Assembly: GCA_030549335.1 (NCBI GenBank)
Contig: JAUKPH010000029.1
Coordinates: 806,001-870,000 of the forward strand
DNA: 64,000 bases
Source of the DNA: Pontederia crassipes
Taxonomy: Eukaryota > Streptophyta > Magnoliopsida > Commelinales > Pontederiaceae
Reading direction: 5' to 3'
Position numbers and translations under genes: made by a program. Positions 1 through 12,200 of this stretch are shown piece after piece (the first letter of the stretch is position 1; each line of letters starts with the position of its first letter). Below the pieces are notes generated by a model. The model was given only the letters and a program-made list of their open reading frames with translations, searched no databases and was not told the origin of the DNA.

Positions 1-180
1 AGTAAAAGGCGCGCGCGCGAAATTTCGCACCCCCGGAAAATTTTCATCCGAGTCCATTTTTTCGTCCCAATCATATCACCATGCATCAACAGGAACGAAA
101 GCGTCGAAAATTTGGCATCTTTTGACAGCGCCAAAAATTTCGCATTTTTTGACCTTCTTGGCAGAAAACACGAGTAAAAG

Positions 181-191
181 GCGCGCGCGCG
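181..191. other. Alternating CG tract of the monomer (possible Z-DNA former)
   Basis: Eleven bases of strict G/C alternation in the representative unit, and the same tract in nearly every unit. Alternating CG is the classic Z-DNA-forming sequence and is self-complementary; that it does so here is inference. The tract is the most length-variable part of the satellite. It shows +2 steps (for example near 6205, 31485, 36305, 47298, 60721), -2 steps (near 11531), a stable GCGCGCGAGCG form common after about 43 kb, and scattered single-base insertions. Confidence 0.85.
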
Positions 192-200
192 AAATTTCGC
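189..200. other. 12-bp perfect palindrome GCGAAATTTCGC
   Basis: Bases 189-200 read the same on both strands, with an AAATTT core flanked by GCG and CGC. The site overlaps the end of the CG tract. It is kept in units of the TCGCACC class. It is broken in units that read GCGAAATTTTGCATCC, where one C to T change removes the symmetry. It could serve as a binding site for a dimeric protein, but nothing here shows that. Confidence 0.8.
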
Positions 201-207
201 ACCCCCG

Positions 208-217
208 GAAAATTTTC
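208..217. other. 10-bp palindrome GAAAATTTTC
   Basis: A perfect 10-bp palindrome with an AAAATTTT core, 8 bp after the 12-bp palindrome. It is present in almost all units; a rare variant near 28243 reads GGATAATTTTC. A4T4 tracts are known to be intrinsically bent, so this may contribute to curvature of the unit. Confidence 0.75.
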
Positions 218-252
218 ATCCGAGTCCATTTTTTCGTCCCAATCATATCACC

Positions 253-258
253 ATGCAT
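253..258. other. ATGCAT palindrome in the A-tract-free segment
   Basis: ATGCAT lies inside CCATGCATCA, near the middle of the stretch of about 43 bp (unit positions 63-106) that lacks A/T tracts. It is conserved in nearly all units; exceptions include CATTCATC near 3352, CTTGCATC near 1976 and ATGCATGAAC near 53398. It matches an NsiI site, so digestion would give a ladder of about 172 bp. Confidence 0.8.
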
Positions 259-272
259 CAACAGGCACGATA

Positions 273-326
273 GCGTCGAAAATTTGGCATCTTTTGACAG
301 CGTCAAAAATTTCACATTTTTTGACC
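273..326 (+). repeat. Two adjacent 27-bp sub-repeats inside the monomer
   Basis: Bases 273-299 and 300-326 align without gaps. Both begin GCGTC, carry an AAAATTT core and run through CAT, a T-rich run and TTTTGAC. By eye 22 of 27 bases match; mismatches are at sub-repeat positions 6, 14, 15, 19 and 27. The region round the CG tract and 12-bp palindrome (GCG, AAATTT, CGCA) resembles a third, more diverged copy. This suggests that the 172-bp unit grew partly from a shorter ancestral repeat. Supporting evidence is the monomer at 43013-43159, which has lost exactly 27 bp here. Confidence 0.85.
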
Positions 327-2411
327 TTCTTGGCTGAAAACACGAGTAAAACGCGCGCTGCGCGCGAAATTTCGCACCCCCGGAAAATTTTCATCCGAGT
401 CCATTTTTTCGTCCCAATCATATCACCATGCATCAAGAGGCACGATAGCGTCAAAAATTTGGCATCTTTTGACAGCGTCAAAAATATCGCATTTTTTTAC
501 CTTCTTGGCTGAAAACACGAGTAAAAGGTGCGCGCGCGAAATTTTGCATCCCTAGAAAATTTTCATCCGAGTCCATTTTTTCGTCCCAATCATCTCTCCA
601 TGCATCAACAGGCACGAAAGCGTCGAAAATTTGGCATCTTTTGACAGCGCCAAAAATTTCGCGTTTTTTGACCTTCTTGGCTGAAAACACGAGTAAAAGG
701 CGCGCGCGCGAAATTTCGAACCCCCAGAAAATTTTCATCCGAGTCCATTTTTTCGTCCCAATCATATCACCATGCATCAACAAGCACGATAGCGTCGAAA
801 ATTTGGCATCTTTTGACAGCGCCAAAAATATCGCATTTTTTGACCTTCTTGGCTGAAAACACGAGTAAAACGCGCGCGCGCGAAATTTCGCACCCCCGGA
901 AAATTTTCATCCGAGTCCATTTTTTCGTCCCATCATATCACCATGCATCAACAGGCACGATAGCGTCGAAAATTTGGCATCTTTTGACAGCGTCAAAAAT
1001 TTCACATTTTTTGACCTTCTTGGCTGAAAACACGAGTAAAACGCGCGCGCGCGAAATTTCGCACCCCCGGAAAATTTTCATCCGAGTCCATTTTTTCGTC
1101 CCAATCATATCACCATGCATCAAGAGGCACGATAGCGTCAAAAATTTGGCATCTTTTGACAGCGTCAAAAATATCGCATTTTTTTACCTTCTTGGCTGAA
1201 AACACGAGTAAAAGGTGCGCGCGCGAAATTTTGCATCCATAGAAAATTTTCATCCGAGTCCATTTTTTCGTCCCAATCATCTCTCCATGCATCAACAGGC
1301 ACGAAAGCGTCGAAAATTTGGCATCTTTTGACAGCGCCAAAAATTTCGCGTTTTTTGACCTTCTTGGCTGAAAACACGAGTAAAAGGCGCGCGCGCGAAA
1401 TTTCGCACCCCCGGAAAATTTTCATCCGAGTCCATTTTTTCGTCCCAATCATTTCTCCATGCATCAACAGGCACGAAAGCGTCGAAAATTTGGCATCTTT
1501 TGACAGCGCCAAAAATTTCGCATTTTTTGACCTTCTTGGCAGAAAACACGAGTAAAAGGCGCGCGCGCGAAATTTCGCACCCCCGGAAAATTTTCATCCG
1601 AGTCCATTTTTTCGTCCCAATCATATCACCATGCATCAACAGGCACGATAGCGTCGAAAATTTGGCATCTTTTGACAGCGTCAAAAATTTCACATTTTTT
1701 GACCTTCTTGGCTGAAAACACGAGTAAAACGCGCAGCGCGCGAAATTTCGCACCCCCGGAAAATTTTCATCCGAGTCCATTTTTTCGTCCCAATCATATC
1801 ACCATGCATCAAGAGGCACGATAGCGTCAAAAATTTGGCATCTTTTGACAGCGTCAAAAATATCGCATTTTTTTACCTTCTTGGCTGAAAACACGAGTAA
1901 AAGGTGCGCGCGCGAAATTTTGCATCCATAGAAAATTTTCATCCGAGTCCATTTTTTCGTCCCAATCATCTCTCCTTGCATCAACAGGCACGAAAGCGTC
2001 GAAAATTTGGCGTCTTTTGACAGCGCCAAAAATTTCGCGTTTTTTGACCTTCTTGGCTGAAAACACGAGTAAAAGGCGCGCGCGCGAAATTTCGCACCCC
2101 CGGAAAATTTTCATCCGAGTCCATTTTTTCGTCCCAATCATATCACCATGCATCAACAGGCACGATAGCGTCGAAAATTTGGCATCTTTTGACAGCGTCA
2201 AAAATATCTCATTTTTTTACCTTCTTGGCTGAAAACACGAGTAAAAGGCGCGCGCGCGAAATTTTGCATCCCTAGAAAATTTTCATCCGAGTCCATTTTT
2301 TCGTCCCAATCATCTCTCCATGCATCAACAGGCACGAAAGCGTCGAAAATTTGGCATCTTTTGACAGCGCCAAAAATTTCGCGTTTTTTGACCTTCTTGG
2401 CTGAAAACACG

Positions 2412-5400
2412 AGTAAAAGGCGCGCGCGCGAAATTTCGCACCCCCGGAAAATTTTCATCCGAGTCCATTTTTTCGTCCCAATCATATCACCATGCATCAA
2501 CAGGAACGAAAGCGTCGAAAATTTGGCATCTTTTGACAGCGCCAAAAATTTCGCATTTTTTGACCTTCTTGGCAGAAAACACGAGTAAAAGGCGCGCGCG
2601 CGAAATTTCGCACCCCCGGAAAATTTTCATCCGAGTCCATTTTTTCGTCCCAATCATATCACCATGCATCAACAGGCACGATAGCGTCGAAAATTTGGCA
2701 TCTTTTGACAGCGTCAAAAATTTCACATTTTTTGACCTTCTTGGCTGAAAACACGAGTAAAACGCGCGCGCGCGAAATTTCGCACCCCCGGAAAATTTTC
2801 ATCCGAGTCCATTTTTTCGTCCCAATCATATCACCATGCATCAAGAGGCACGATAGCGTCAAAAATTTGGCATCTTTTGACAGCGTCAAAAATATCGCAT
2901 TTTTTTACCTTCTTGGCTGAAAACACGAGTAAAAGGTGCGCGCGCGAAATTTTGCATCCCTAGAAAATTTTCATCCGAGTCCATTTTTTCGTCCCAATCA
3001 ATCTCTCCATGCATCAACAGGCACGAAAGCGTCGAAAATTTGGCATCTTTTGACAGCGCCAAAAATTTCGCGTTTTTTGACCTTCTTGGCTGAAAACACG
3101 AGTAAAAGGCGCGCGCGCGAAATTTCGAACCCCCAGAAAATTTTCATCCGAGTCCATTTTTTCATCCCAATCATATCACCATGCATCAACAAGCACGATA
3201 GCGTCGAAAATTTGGCATCTTTTGACAGCGCCAAAAATATCGCATTTTTTGACCTTCTTGGCTGAAAACACGAGTAAAACGCGCGCGCGCGAAATTTCGC
3301 ACCCCCGGAAAATTTTCATCCGAGTCCATTTTTTCGTCCCATCATATCACCATTCATCAACAGGCACGATAGCGTCGAAAATTTGGCATCTTTTGACAGC
3401 GTCAAAAATTTCACATTTTTTGACCTTCTTGGCTGAAAACACGAGTAAAACGCGCAGCGCGCGAAATTTCGCACCCCCGGAAAATTTTCATCCGAGTCCA
3501 TTTTTTCGTCCCAATCATATCACCATGCATCAAGAGGCACGATAGCGTCAAAAATTTGGCATCTTTTGACAGCGTCAAAAATATCGCATTTTTATACCTT
3601 CTTGGCTGAAAACACGAGTAAAAGGTGCGCGCGCGAAATTTTGCATCCATAGAAAATTTTCATCCGAGTCCATTTTTTCGTCCCAATCATCTCTCCATGC
3701 ATCAACAGGCACGAAAGCGTCGAAAATTTGGCATCTTTTGACAGCGCCAAAAATTTCGCGTTTTTTGACCTTCTTGGCTGAAAACACGAGTAAAAGGCGC
3801 GCGCGCGAAATTTCGCACCCCCGGAAAATTTTCATCCGAGTCCATTTTTTCGTCCCAATCATTTCTCCATGCATCAACAGGCACGAAAGCGTCGAAAATT
3901 TGGCATCTTTTGACAGCGCCAAAAATTTCGCATTTTTTGACCTTCTTGGCAGAAAACACGAGTAAAAGGCGCGCGCGCGAAATTTCGCACCCCCGGAAAA
4001 TTTTCATCCGAGTCCATTTTTTCGTCCCAATCATATCACCATGCATCAACAGGCACGATAGCGTCGAAAATTTGGCATCTTTTGACATCGTCAAAAATTT
4101 CACATTTTTTGACCTTCTTGGCTGAAAACACGAGTAAAACGCGCGCAGCGCGAAATTTCTCACCCCCGGAAAATTTTCATCCGAGTCCATTTTTTCGTCC
4201 CAATCATATCACCATGCATCAAGAGGCACGATAGCGTCAAAAATTTGGCATCTTTTGACAGCGTCAAAAATATCGCATTTTTTTACCTTCTTGGCTGAAA
4301 ACACGAGTAAAAGGTGCGCGCGCGAAATTTTGCATCCATAGAAAATTTTCATCCGAGTCCATTTTTTCGTCCCAATCATCTCTCCATGCATCAACAGGCA
4401 CGAAAGCGTCGAAAATTTGGCATCTTTTGACAGCGCCAAAAATTTCGCATTTTTTGACCTTCTTGGCTGAAAACACGAGTAAAAGGCGCGCGCGCGAAAT
4501 TTCGCACCCCCGGAAAATTTTCATCCGAGTCCATTTTTTCGTCCCAATCATATCACCATGCATCAACAGGCACGATAGCGTCGAAAATTTGGCATCTTTT
4601 GACAGCGTCAAAAATATCGCATTTTTTTACCTTCTTGGCTGAAAACACGAGTAAAAGGCGCGCGCGCGAAATTTTGCATCCCTAGAAAATTTTCATCCGA
4701 GTCCATTTTTTCGTCCCAATCATCTCTCCATGCATCAACAGGCACGAAAGCGTCGAAAATTTGGCATCTTTTGACAGCGCCAAAAATTTCGCGTTTTTTG
4801 ACCTTCTTGGCTGAAAACACGAGTAAAAGGCGCGCGCGCGAAATTTCGAACCCCCAGAAAATTTTCATCCGAGTCCATTTTTTCGTCCCAATCATATCAC
4901 CATGCATCAACAAGCACGATAGCGTCGAAAATTTGGCATCTTTTGACAGCGCCAAAAATATCGCATTTTTTGACCTTCTTGGCTGAAAACACGAGTAAAA
5001 CGCGCGCGCGCGAAATTTCGCACCCCCGGAAAATTTTCATCCGAGTCCATTTTTTCGTCCCAATGATATCACCATGCATCAACAGGCACGATAGCGTCGA
5101 AAATTTGGCATCTTTTGACAGCGTCAAAAATATCGCATTTTTTGACCTTCTTGGCTGAAAACACGAGTAAAAGGCGCGCGCGCGAAATTTTGCATCCCTA
5201 GAAAATTTTCATCCGAGTCCATTTTTTCGTCCCAATCATCTCTCCATGCATCAACAGGCACGAAAGCGTCGAAAATTTGGCATCTTTTGACAGCGCCAAA
5301 AATTTCGCGTTTTTTGACCTTCTTGGCTGAAAACACGAGTAAAAGGCGCGCGCGCGAAATTTCGCACCCCCGGAAAATTTTCATCCGAGTCCATTTTTTC

Positions 5401-6025
5401 GTCCCAATCATATCACCATGCATCAACAGGAACGAAAGCGTCGAAAATTTGGCATCTTTTGACAGCGTCAAAAATTTCACATTTTTTGACCTTCTTGGCT
5501 GAAAACACGAGTAAAACGCGCGCGCGCGAAATTTCGCACCCCCGGAAAATTTTCATCCGAGTCCATTTTTTCGTCCCAATCATATCACCATGCATCAACA
5601 GGCACGATAGCGTCGAAAATTTGGCATCTTTTGACAGCGCCAAAAATTTCACATTTTTTGACCTTCTTGGCTGAAAACACGAGTAAAACGCGCGCGCGCG
5701 AAATTTCGCACCCCCGGAAAATTTTCATCCGAGTCCATTTTTTCGTCCCAATCATATCACCATGCATCAAGAGGCACGATAGCGTCAAAAATTTGGCATC
5801 TTTTGACAGCGTCAAAAATATCTCATTTTTTTACCTTCTTGGCTGAAAACACGAGTAAAAGGCGCGCGCGCGAAATTTTGCATCCCTAGAAAATTTTCAT
5901 CCGAGTCCATTTTTTCGTCCCAATCATCTCTCCATGCATCAACAGGCACGAAAGCGTCGAAAATTTGGCATCTTTTGACAGCGCCAAAAATTTCGCGTTT
6001 TTTGACCTTCTTGGCTGAAAACACG
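2412..6025 (+). repeat. HOR family I, copy B (21 monomers, 3614 bp)
   Basis: Copy B follows copy A for about 14 monomers, then adds seven more before the cycle restarts at 6026. The extra monomers combine variants found elsewhere in the family, such as the TCGAACCCCCAG/CAACAAG type near 4850-4915. B and C share substitutions that A lacks: GACATCGTC at about 4085 and 7699, and TTTCTCACC at about 4157 and 7771. B and C therefore look like the most recent pair. B also carries a private one-base insertion near 3000. Confidence 0.82.
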
Positions 6026-9000
6026 AGTAAAAGGCGCGCGCGCGAAATTTCGCACCCCCGGAAAATTTTCATCCGAGTCCATTTTTTCGTCCCAATCATA
6101 TCACCATGCATCAACAGGAACGAAAGCGTCGAAAATTTGGCATCTTTTGACAGCGCCAAAAATTTCGCATTTTTTGACCTTCTTGGCAGAAAACACGAGT
6201 AAAAGGCGCGCGCGCGCGAAATTTCGCACCCCCGGAAAATTTTCATCCGAGTCCATTTTTTCGTCCCAATCATATCACCATGCATCAACAGGCACGATAG
6301 CGTCGAAAATTTGGCATCTTTTGACAGCGTCAAAAATTTCACATTTTTTGACCTTCTTGGCTGAAAACACGAGTAAAACGCGCGCGCGCGAAATTTCGCA
6401 CCCCCGGAAAATTTTCATCCGAGTCCATTTTTTCGTCCCAATCATATCACCATGCATCAAGAGGCACGATAGCGTCAAAAATTTGGCATCTTTTGACAGC
6501 GTCAAAAATATCGCATTTTTTTACCTTCTTGGCTGAAAACACGAGTAAAAGGTGCGCGCGCGAAATTTTGCATCCCTAGAAAATTTTCATCCGAGTCCAT
6601 TTTTTCGTCCCAATCATCTCTCCATGCATCAACAGGCACGAAAGCGTCGAAAATTTGGCATCTTTTGACAGCGCCAAAAATTTCGCGTTTTTTGACCTTC
6701 TTGGCTGAAAACACGAGTAAAAGGCGCGCGCGCGAAATTTCGAACCCCCAGAAAATTTTCATCCGAGTCCATTTTTTCGTCCCAATCATATCACCATGCA
6801 TCAACAAGCACGATAGCGTCGAAAATTTGGCATCTTTTGACAGCGCCAAAAATATCGCATTTTTTGACCTTCTTGGCTGAAAACACGAGTAAAACGCGCG
6901 CGCGCGAAATTTCGCACCCCCGGAAAATTTTCATCCGAGTCCATTTTTTCGTCCCATCATATCACCATGCATCAACAGGCACGATAGCGTCGAAAATTTG
7001 GCATCTTTTGACAGCGTCAAAAATTTCACATTTTTTGACCTTCTTGGCTGAAAACACGAGTAAAACGCGCGCTGCGCGAAATTTCGCACCCCCGGAAAAT
7101 TTTCATCCGAGTCCATTTTTTCGTCCCAATCATATCACCATGCATCAAGAGGCACGATAGCGTCAAAAATTTGGCATCTTTTGACAGCGTCAAAAATATC
7201 GCATTTTTTTACCTTCTTGGCTGAAAACACGAGTAAAAGGTGCGCGCGCGAAATTTTGCATCCATAGAAAATTTTCATCCGAGTCCATTTTTTCGTCCCA
7301 ATCATCTCTCCATGCATCAACAGGCACGAAAGCGTCGAAAATTTGGCATCTTTTGACAGCGCCAAAAATTTCGCGTTTTTTGACCTTCTTGGCTGAAAAC
7401 ACGAGTAAAAGGCGCGCGCGCGAAATTTCGCACCCCCGGAAAATTTTCATCCGAGTCCATTTTTTCGTCCCAATCATTTCTCCATGCATCAACAGGCACG
7501 AAAGCGTCGAAAATTTGGCATCTTTTGACAGCGCCAAAAATTTCGCATTTTTTGACCTTCTTGGCAGAAAACACGAGTAAAAGGCGCGCGCGCGAAATTT
7601 CGCACCCCCGGAAAATTTTCATCCGAGTCCATTTTTTCGTCCCAATCATATCACCATGCATCAACAGGCACGATAGCGTCGAAAATTTGGCATCTTTTGA
7701 CATCGTCAAAAATTTCACATTTTTTGACCTTCTTGGCTGAAAACACGAGTAAAACGCGCGCGCGCGAAATTTCTCACCCCCGGAAAATTTTCATCCGAGT
7801 CCATTTTTTCGTCCCAATCATATCACCATGCATCAAGAGGCACGATAGCGTCAAAAATTTGGCATCTTTTGACAGCGTCAAAAATATCGCATTTTTTTAC
7901 CTTCTTGGCTGAAAACACGAGTAAAAGGTGCGCGCGCGAAATTTTGCATCCATAGAAAATTTTCATCCGAGTCCATTTTTTCGTCCCAATCATCTCTCCA
8001 TGCATCAACAGGCACGAAAGCGTCGAAAATTTGGCATCTTTTGACAGCGCCAAAAATTTCGCGTTTTTTGACCTTCTTGGCTGAAAACACGAGTAAAAGG
8101 CGCGCGCGCGAAATTTCGCACCCCCGGAAAATTTTCATCCGAGTCCATTTTTTCGTCCCAATCATATCACCATGCATCAACAGGCACGATAGCGTCGAAA
8201 ATTTGGCATCTTTTGACAGCGTCAAAAATATCGCATTTTTTTACCTTCTTGGCTGAAAACACGAGTAAAAGGCGCGCGCGCGAAATTTTGCATCCCTAGA
8301 AAATTTTCATCCGAGTCCATTTTTTCGTCCCAATCATCTCTCCATGCATCAACAGGCACGAAAGCGTCGAAAATTTGGCATCTTTTGACAGCGCCAAAAA
8401 TTTCGCGTTTTTTGACCTTCTTGGCTGAAAACACGAGTAAAAGGCGCGCGCGCGAAATTTCGAACCCCCAGAAAATTTTCATCCGAGTCCATTTTTTCGT
8501 CCCAATCATATCACCATGCATCAACAAGCACGATAGCGTCGAAAATTTGGCATCTTTTGACAGCGCCAAAAATATCGCATTTTTTGACCTTCTTGGCTGA
8601 AAACACGAGTAAAACGCGCGCGCGCGAAATTTCGCACCCCCGGAAAATTTTCATCCGAGTCCATTTTTTCGTCCCAATGATATCACCATGCATCAACAGG
8701 CACGATAGCGTCGAAAATTTGGCATCTTTTGACAGCGTCAAAAATATCGCATTTTTTGACCTTCTTGGCTGAAAACACGAGTAAAAGGCGCGCGCGCGAA
8801 ATTTTGCATCCCTAGAAAATTTTCATCCGAGTCCATTTTTTCGTCCCAATCATCTCTCCATGCATCAACAGGCACGAAAGCGTCGAAAATTTGGCATCTT
8901 TTGACAGCGCCAAAAATTTCGCGTTTTTTGACCTTCTTGGCTGAAAACACGAGCAAAAGGCGCGCGCGCGAAATTTCGCACCCCCGGAAAATTTTCATCC

Positions 9001-9255
9001 GAGTCCATTTTTTCGTCCCAATCATATCACCATGCATCAACAGGAACGAAAGCGTCGAAAATTTGGCATCTTTTGACAGCGTCAAAAATTTCACATTTTT
9101 TGACCTTCTTGGCTGAAAACACGAGTAAAACGCGCGCGCGCGAAATTTCGCACCCCCGGAAAATTTTCATCCGAGTCCATTTTTTCGTCCCAATCATATC
9201 ACCATGCATCAACAGGCACGATAGCGTCGAAAATTTGGCATCTTTTGACAGCGCC
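6026..9255 (+). repeat. HOR family I, copy C (first ~19 monomers of the 21-unit form)
   Basis: This copy matches B at a constant offset of 3614 bp and A at 6025 bp (3614 + 2411). The match ends near 9255, where the next monomer has GCC...TTTCGCATT...GGCAG instead of the GCC...TTTCACATT...GGCTG seen at the same place in B. The gttccaatc and GACATTCTTGG variants typical of region II begin directly after this point. Confidence 0.8.
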
Positions 9256-12200
9256 AAAAATTTCGCATTTTTTGACCTTCTTGGCAGAAAACACGAGTAA
9301 AAGGCGCGCGCGCGAAATTTCGCACCCCCGGAAAATTTTCATCCGAGTCCATTTTTTCGTTCCAATCATATCACCATGCATCAACAGGCACGATAGCGTC
9401 GAAAATTTGGCATCTTTTGACAGCGTCAAAAATTTCACATTTTTTGACATTCTTGGCTGAAAACACGAGTAAAACGCGCGCTGCGCGAAATTTCGCACCC
9501 CCGGAAAATTTTCATCCGAGTCCATTTTTTCGTCCCAATCATATCACCATGCATCAACAGGCACGATAGCGTCAAAAATTTGGCATCTTTTGACAGCGTC
9601 AAAAATATCGCATTTTTTTACCTTATTGGCTGAAAACACGAGTAAAAGGTGCGCGCGCGAAATTTTGCATCCATAGAAAATTTTCATCCGAGTCCATTTT
9701 TTCGTCCCAATCATCTCTCCATGCATCAACAGGCACGAAAGCGTCGAAAATTTGGCAACTTTTGACAGCGCCAAAAATTTCGCGTTTTTTGACCTTCTTG
9801 GCTGAAAACACGAGTAAAAGGCGCGCGCGCGAAATTTTGCACCCCCGGAAAATTTTCATCCGAGTCCATTTTTTCGTCCCAATCATCTCTCCATGCATCA
9901 ACAGGCACGATAGCGTCGAAAATTTGGCATCTTTTGACAGCGTCAAAAATTTCGCATTTTTTGACTCTCTTGGCTGAAAACACGAGTAAAAGGCGCGCGC
10001 GCGAAATTTCGCACCCCCAGAAAATTTTCATCCGAGTCCATTTTTTCGTCCCAATCATATCACCATGCATCAACAGGCACGATAGCGTCGAAAATTTGGC
10101 ATCTTTTGACAGCGTAAAAAATTTCGCGTTTCTTGGCTGAAAACACGAGTAAAAGGCGCGCGCGCGAAATTTTGCATCCCTAGAAAATTTTCATCCGAGT
10201 CCATTTTTTCGTCCCAATCATCTCTCCATGCATCAACAGGCACGAAAGTGTCGAAAATTTGGCATCTTTTGACAGCGCCAAAAATTTCGCATTTTTTGAC
10301 CTTCTTGGCTGAAAACACGAGTAAAACGCGCGCGCGCGAAATTTCGCACCCCCGGAAAATTTTCATCCGAGTCCATTTTTTCGTCCCAATCATATCACCA
10401 TGCATCAACATGCACGATAGCGTCAAAAATTTGGCATCTTTTGACAGCGTCAAAAATATCGCATTTTTTTACCTTCTTGGCTGAAAACACGAGTAAAAGG
10501 TGCGCGCGCGAAATTTTGCATCCATAGAAAATTTTCATCCGAGTCCATTTTTTCGTCCCAATCATCTCTCCATGCATCAACAGGCACGAAAGCGTCGAAA
10601 ATTTGGCATCTTTTGACAGCGCCAAAAATTTCGCGTTTTTTGACCTTCTTGGCTGAAAACACGAGTAAAAGGCGCGCGCGCGAAATTTCGCACCCCCGGA
10701 AAATTTTCATCCGAGTCCATTTTTTCGTCCCAATCATATCACCATGCATCAACAGGCACGATAGCGTCGAAAATTTGGCATCTTTTGACAGCGTCAAAAA
10801 TTTCACATTTTTTGACCTTCTTGGCTGAAAACACGAGTAAAACGCGGCGCGCGCGAAATTTCGCACCCCCGGAAAATTTTCATCCGAGTCCATTTTTTCG
10901 TCCCAATCATATCACCATGCATCAAGAGGCACGATAGCGTCAAAAATTTGGCATCTTTTGACAGCGTCAAAAATATCGCATTTTTTTACCTTCTTGGCTG
11001 AAAACACGAGTAAAAGGTGCGCGCGCGAAATTTTGCATCCATAGAAAATTTTCATCCGAGTCCATTTTTTCGTCCCAATCATCTCTCCATGCATCAACAG
11101 GCACGAAAGCGTCGAAAATTTGGCATCTTTTGACAGCGCCAAAAATTTCGCGTTTTTTGACCTTCTTGGCTGAAAACACGAGTAAAAGGCGCGCGCGCGA
11201 AATTTCGCACCCCCGGAAAATTTTCATCCGAGTCCATTTTTTCGTCCCAATCATATCACCATGCATCAACAGGCACGATAGCGTCGAAAATTTGGCATCT
11301 TTTGACAGCGTCAAAAATATCGCATTTTTTTACCTTCTTGGCTGAAAACACGAGTAAAAGGCGCGCGCGCGAAATTTTGCATCCCTAGAAAATTTTCATC
11401 CGAGTCCATTTTTTCGTCCCAATCATCTCTCCATGCATCAACAGGCACGAAAGCGTCGAAAATTTGGCATCTTTTGACAGCGCCAAAAATTTCGCGTTTT
11501 TTGACCTTCTTGGCTGAAAACACGAGTAAAAGGCGCGCGCGAAATTTCGCACCCCCAGAAAATTTTCATCCGAGTCCATTTTTTCGTCCCAATCATATCA
11601 CCATGCATCAACAAGCACGATAGCGTCGAAAATTTGGCATCTTTTGACAGCGCCAAAAATATCGCATTTTTTGACCTTCTTGGCTGAAAACACGAGTAAA
11701 ACGCGCGCGCGCGAAATTTCGCACCCCCGGAAAATTTTCATCCGAGTCCATTTTTTCGTCCCAATCATATCACCATGCATCAACAGGCACGATAGCGTCG
11801 AAAATTTGGCATCTTTTGACAGCGTCAAAAATATCGCATTTTTTGACCTTCTTGGCTGAAAACACGAGTAAAAGGCGCGCGCGCGAAATTTTGCATCCCT
11901 AGAAAATTTTCATCCGAGTCCATTTTTTCGTCCCAATCATCTCTCCATGCATCAACAGGCACGAAAGCGTCGAAAATTTGGCATCTTTTGACAGCGCCAA
12001 AAATTTCGCGTTTTTTGACCTTCTTGGCTGAAAACACGAGTAAAAGGCGCGCGCGCGAAATTTCGCACCCCCGAAAAATTTTCATCCGAGTCCATTTTTT
12101 CGTCCCAATCATATCACCATGCATCAACAGGCACGAAAGCGTCGAAAATTTGGCATCTTTTGACAGCGTCAAAAATTTCACATTTTTTGACCTTCTTGGC

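Larger units (their letters stand above)
173..344 (+). repeat. Representative 172-bp satellite monomer
   Basis: This unit is close to consensus. Its base counts are A 49, C 45, G 31, T 47 (44% G+C). In order it holds a short A run, an alternating CG tract, two A/T palindromes, a T6 run, an ATGCAT site, two 27-bp sub-repeats and a GAAAACACG tail. Variable positions used to type other units (unit numbering): bases 8-10 (GGC, CGC or GGT); 24-35 (TCGCACCCCC, TTGCATCCCTAG, TCGCACCTCC, TCGAACCCCCAG); 72-80 (CATATCACC, CATCTCTCC, CATCTCACC); 87-98 (CAACAGGCACGA, CAAGAGG, CAACATG, CAATAGG, CAACTGG, CAACAGGCATGA); 106 (G or A); 129-133 (GCC, GTC, GTA); 139-145 (TTTCACA, TTTCGCG, TATCGCA); and 161-164 (GCTG, GCAG, GCTA). 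A unit near 172 bp fits one nucleosome plus linker. Confidence 0.95.
1..2411 (+). repeat. HOR family I, copy A (14 monomers, 2411 bp)
   Basis: The order of monomer variants from 1 to 2411 starts again at 2412. The marker CAGGAACGAAAG at about 90 recurs at about 2501 and 6115. CAAGAGG monomers, a signature of this part of the array, occur near 430, 1130 and 1809. A one-base deletion giving GTCCCATCAT near 930 is shared with copies B and C. The repeat with B holds at offsets of 2410-2411 bp over nearly all 14 units, with only scattered substitutions. Confidence 0.85.

Noticed and set aside
208..217. Rho-independent terminators or hairpin RNAs at the palindromes followed by T runs
   Set aside because: The palindromes are short, the AT-rich one has a weak stem, and the T6 run is about 12 bp away. 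They are repeated hundreds of times with no genes to terminate.
173..344. CENP-B box-like site
   Set aside because: I looked on both strands for the TTCG-N4-A-N2-CGGG core. TTTTTTCGTCCCAATCAT matches only its first half, and the CCGGGG on the reverse strand is not preceded by TTCG at the right spacing.
173..344. Host assignment to a named satellite family (for example the ~172-bp satellites of root-knot nematodes or ~171-bp alpha satellite)
   Set aside because: Only the unit length is similar. I do not recognise sequence identity to either, and length alone is not evidence. A search against satellite databases would decide.
345..520. CAG/CTG trinucleotide repeat in the CG tract
   Set aside because: CTG and CAG appear only as single occurrences made by one inserted T or A in alternating CG; there is no trinucleotide expansion.
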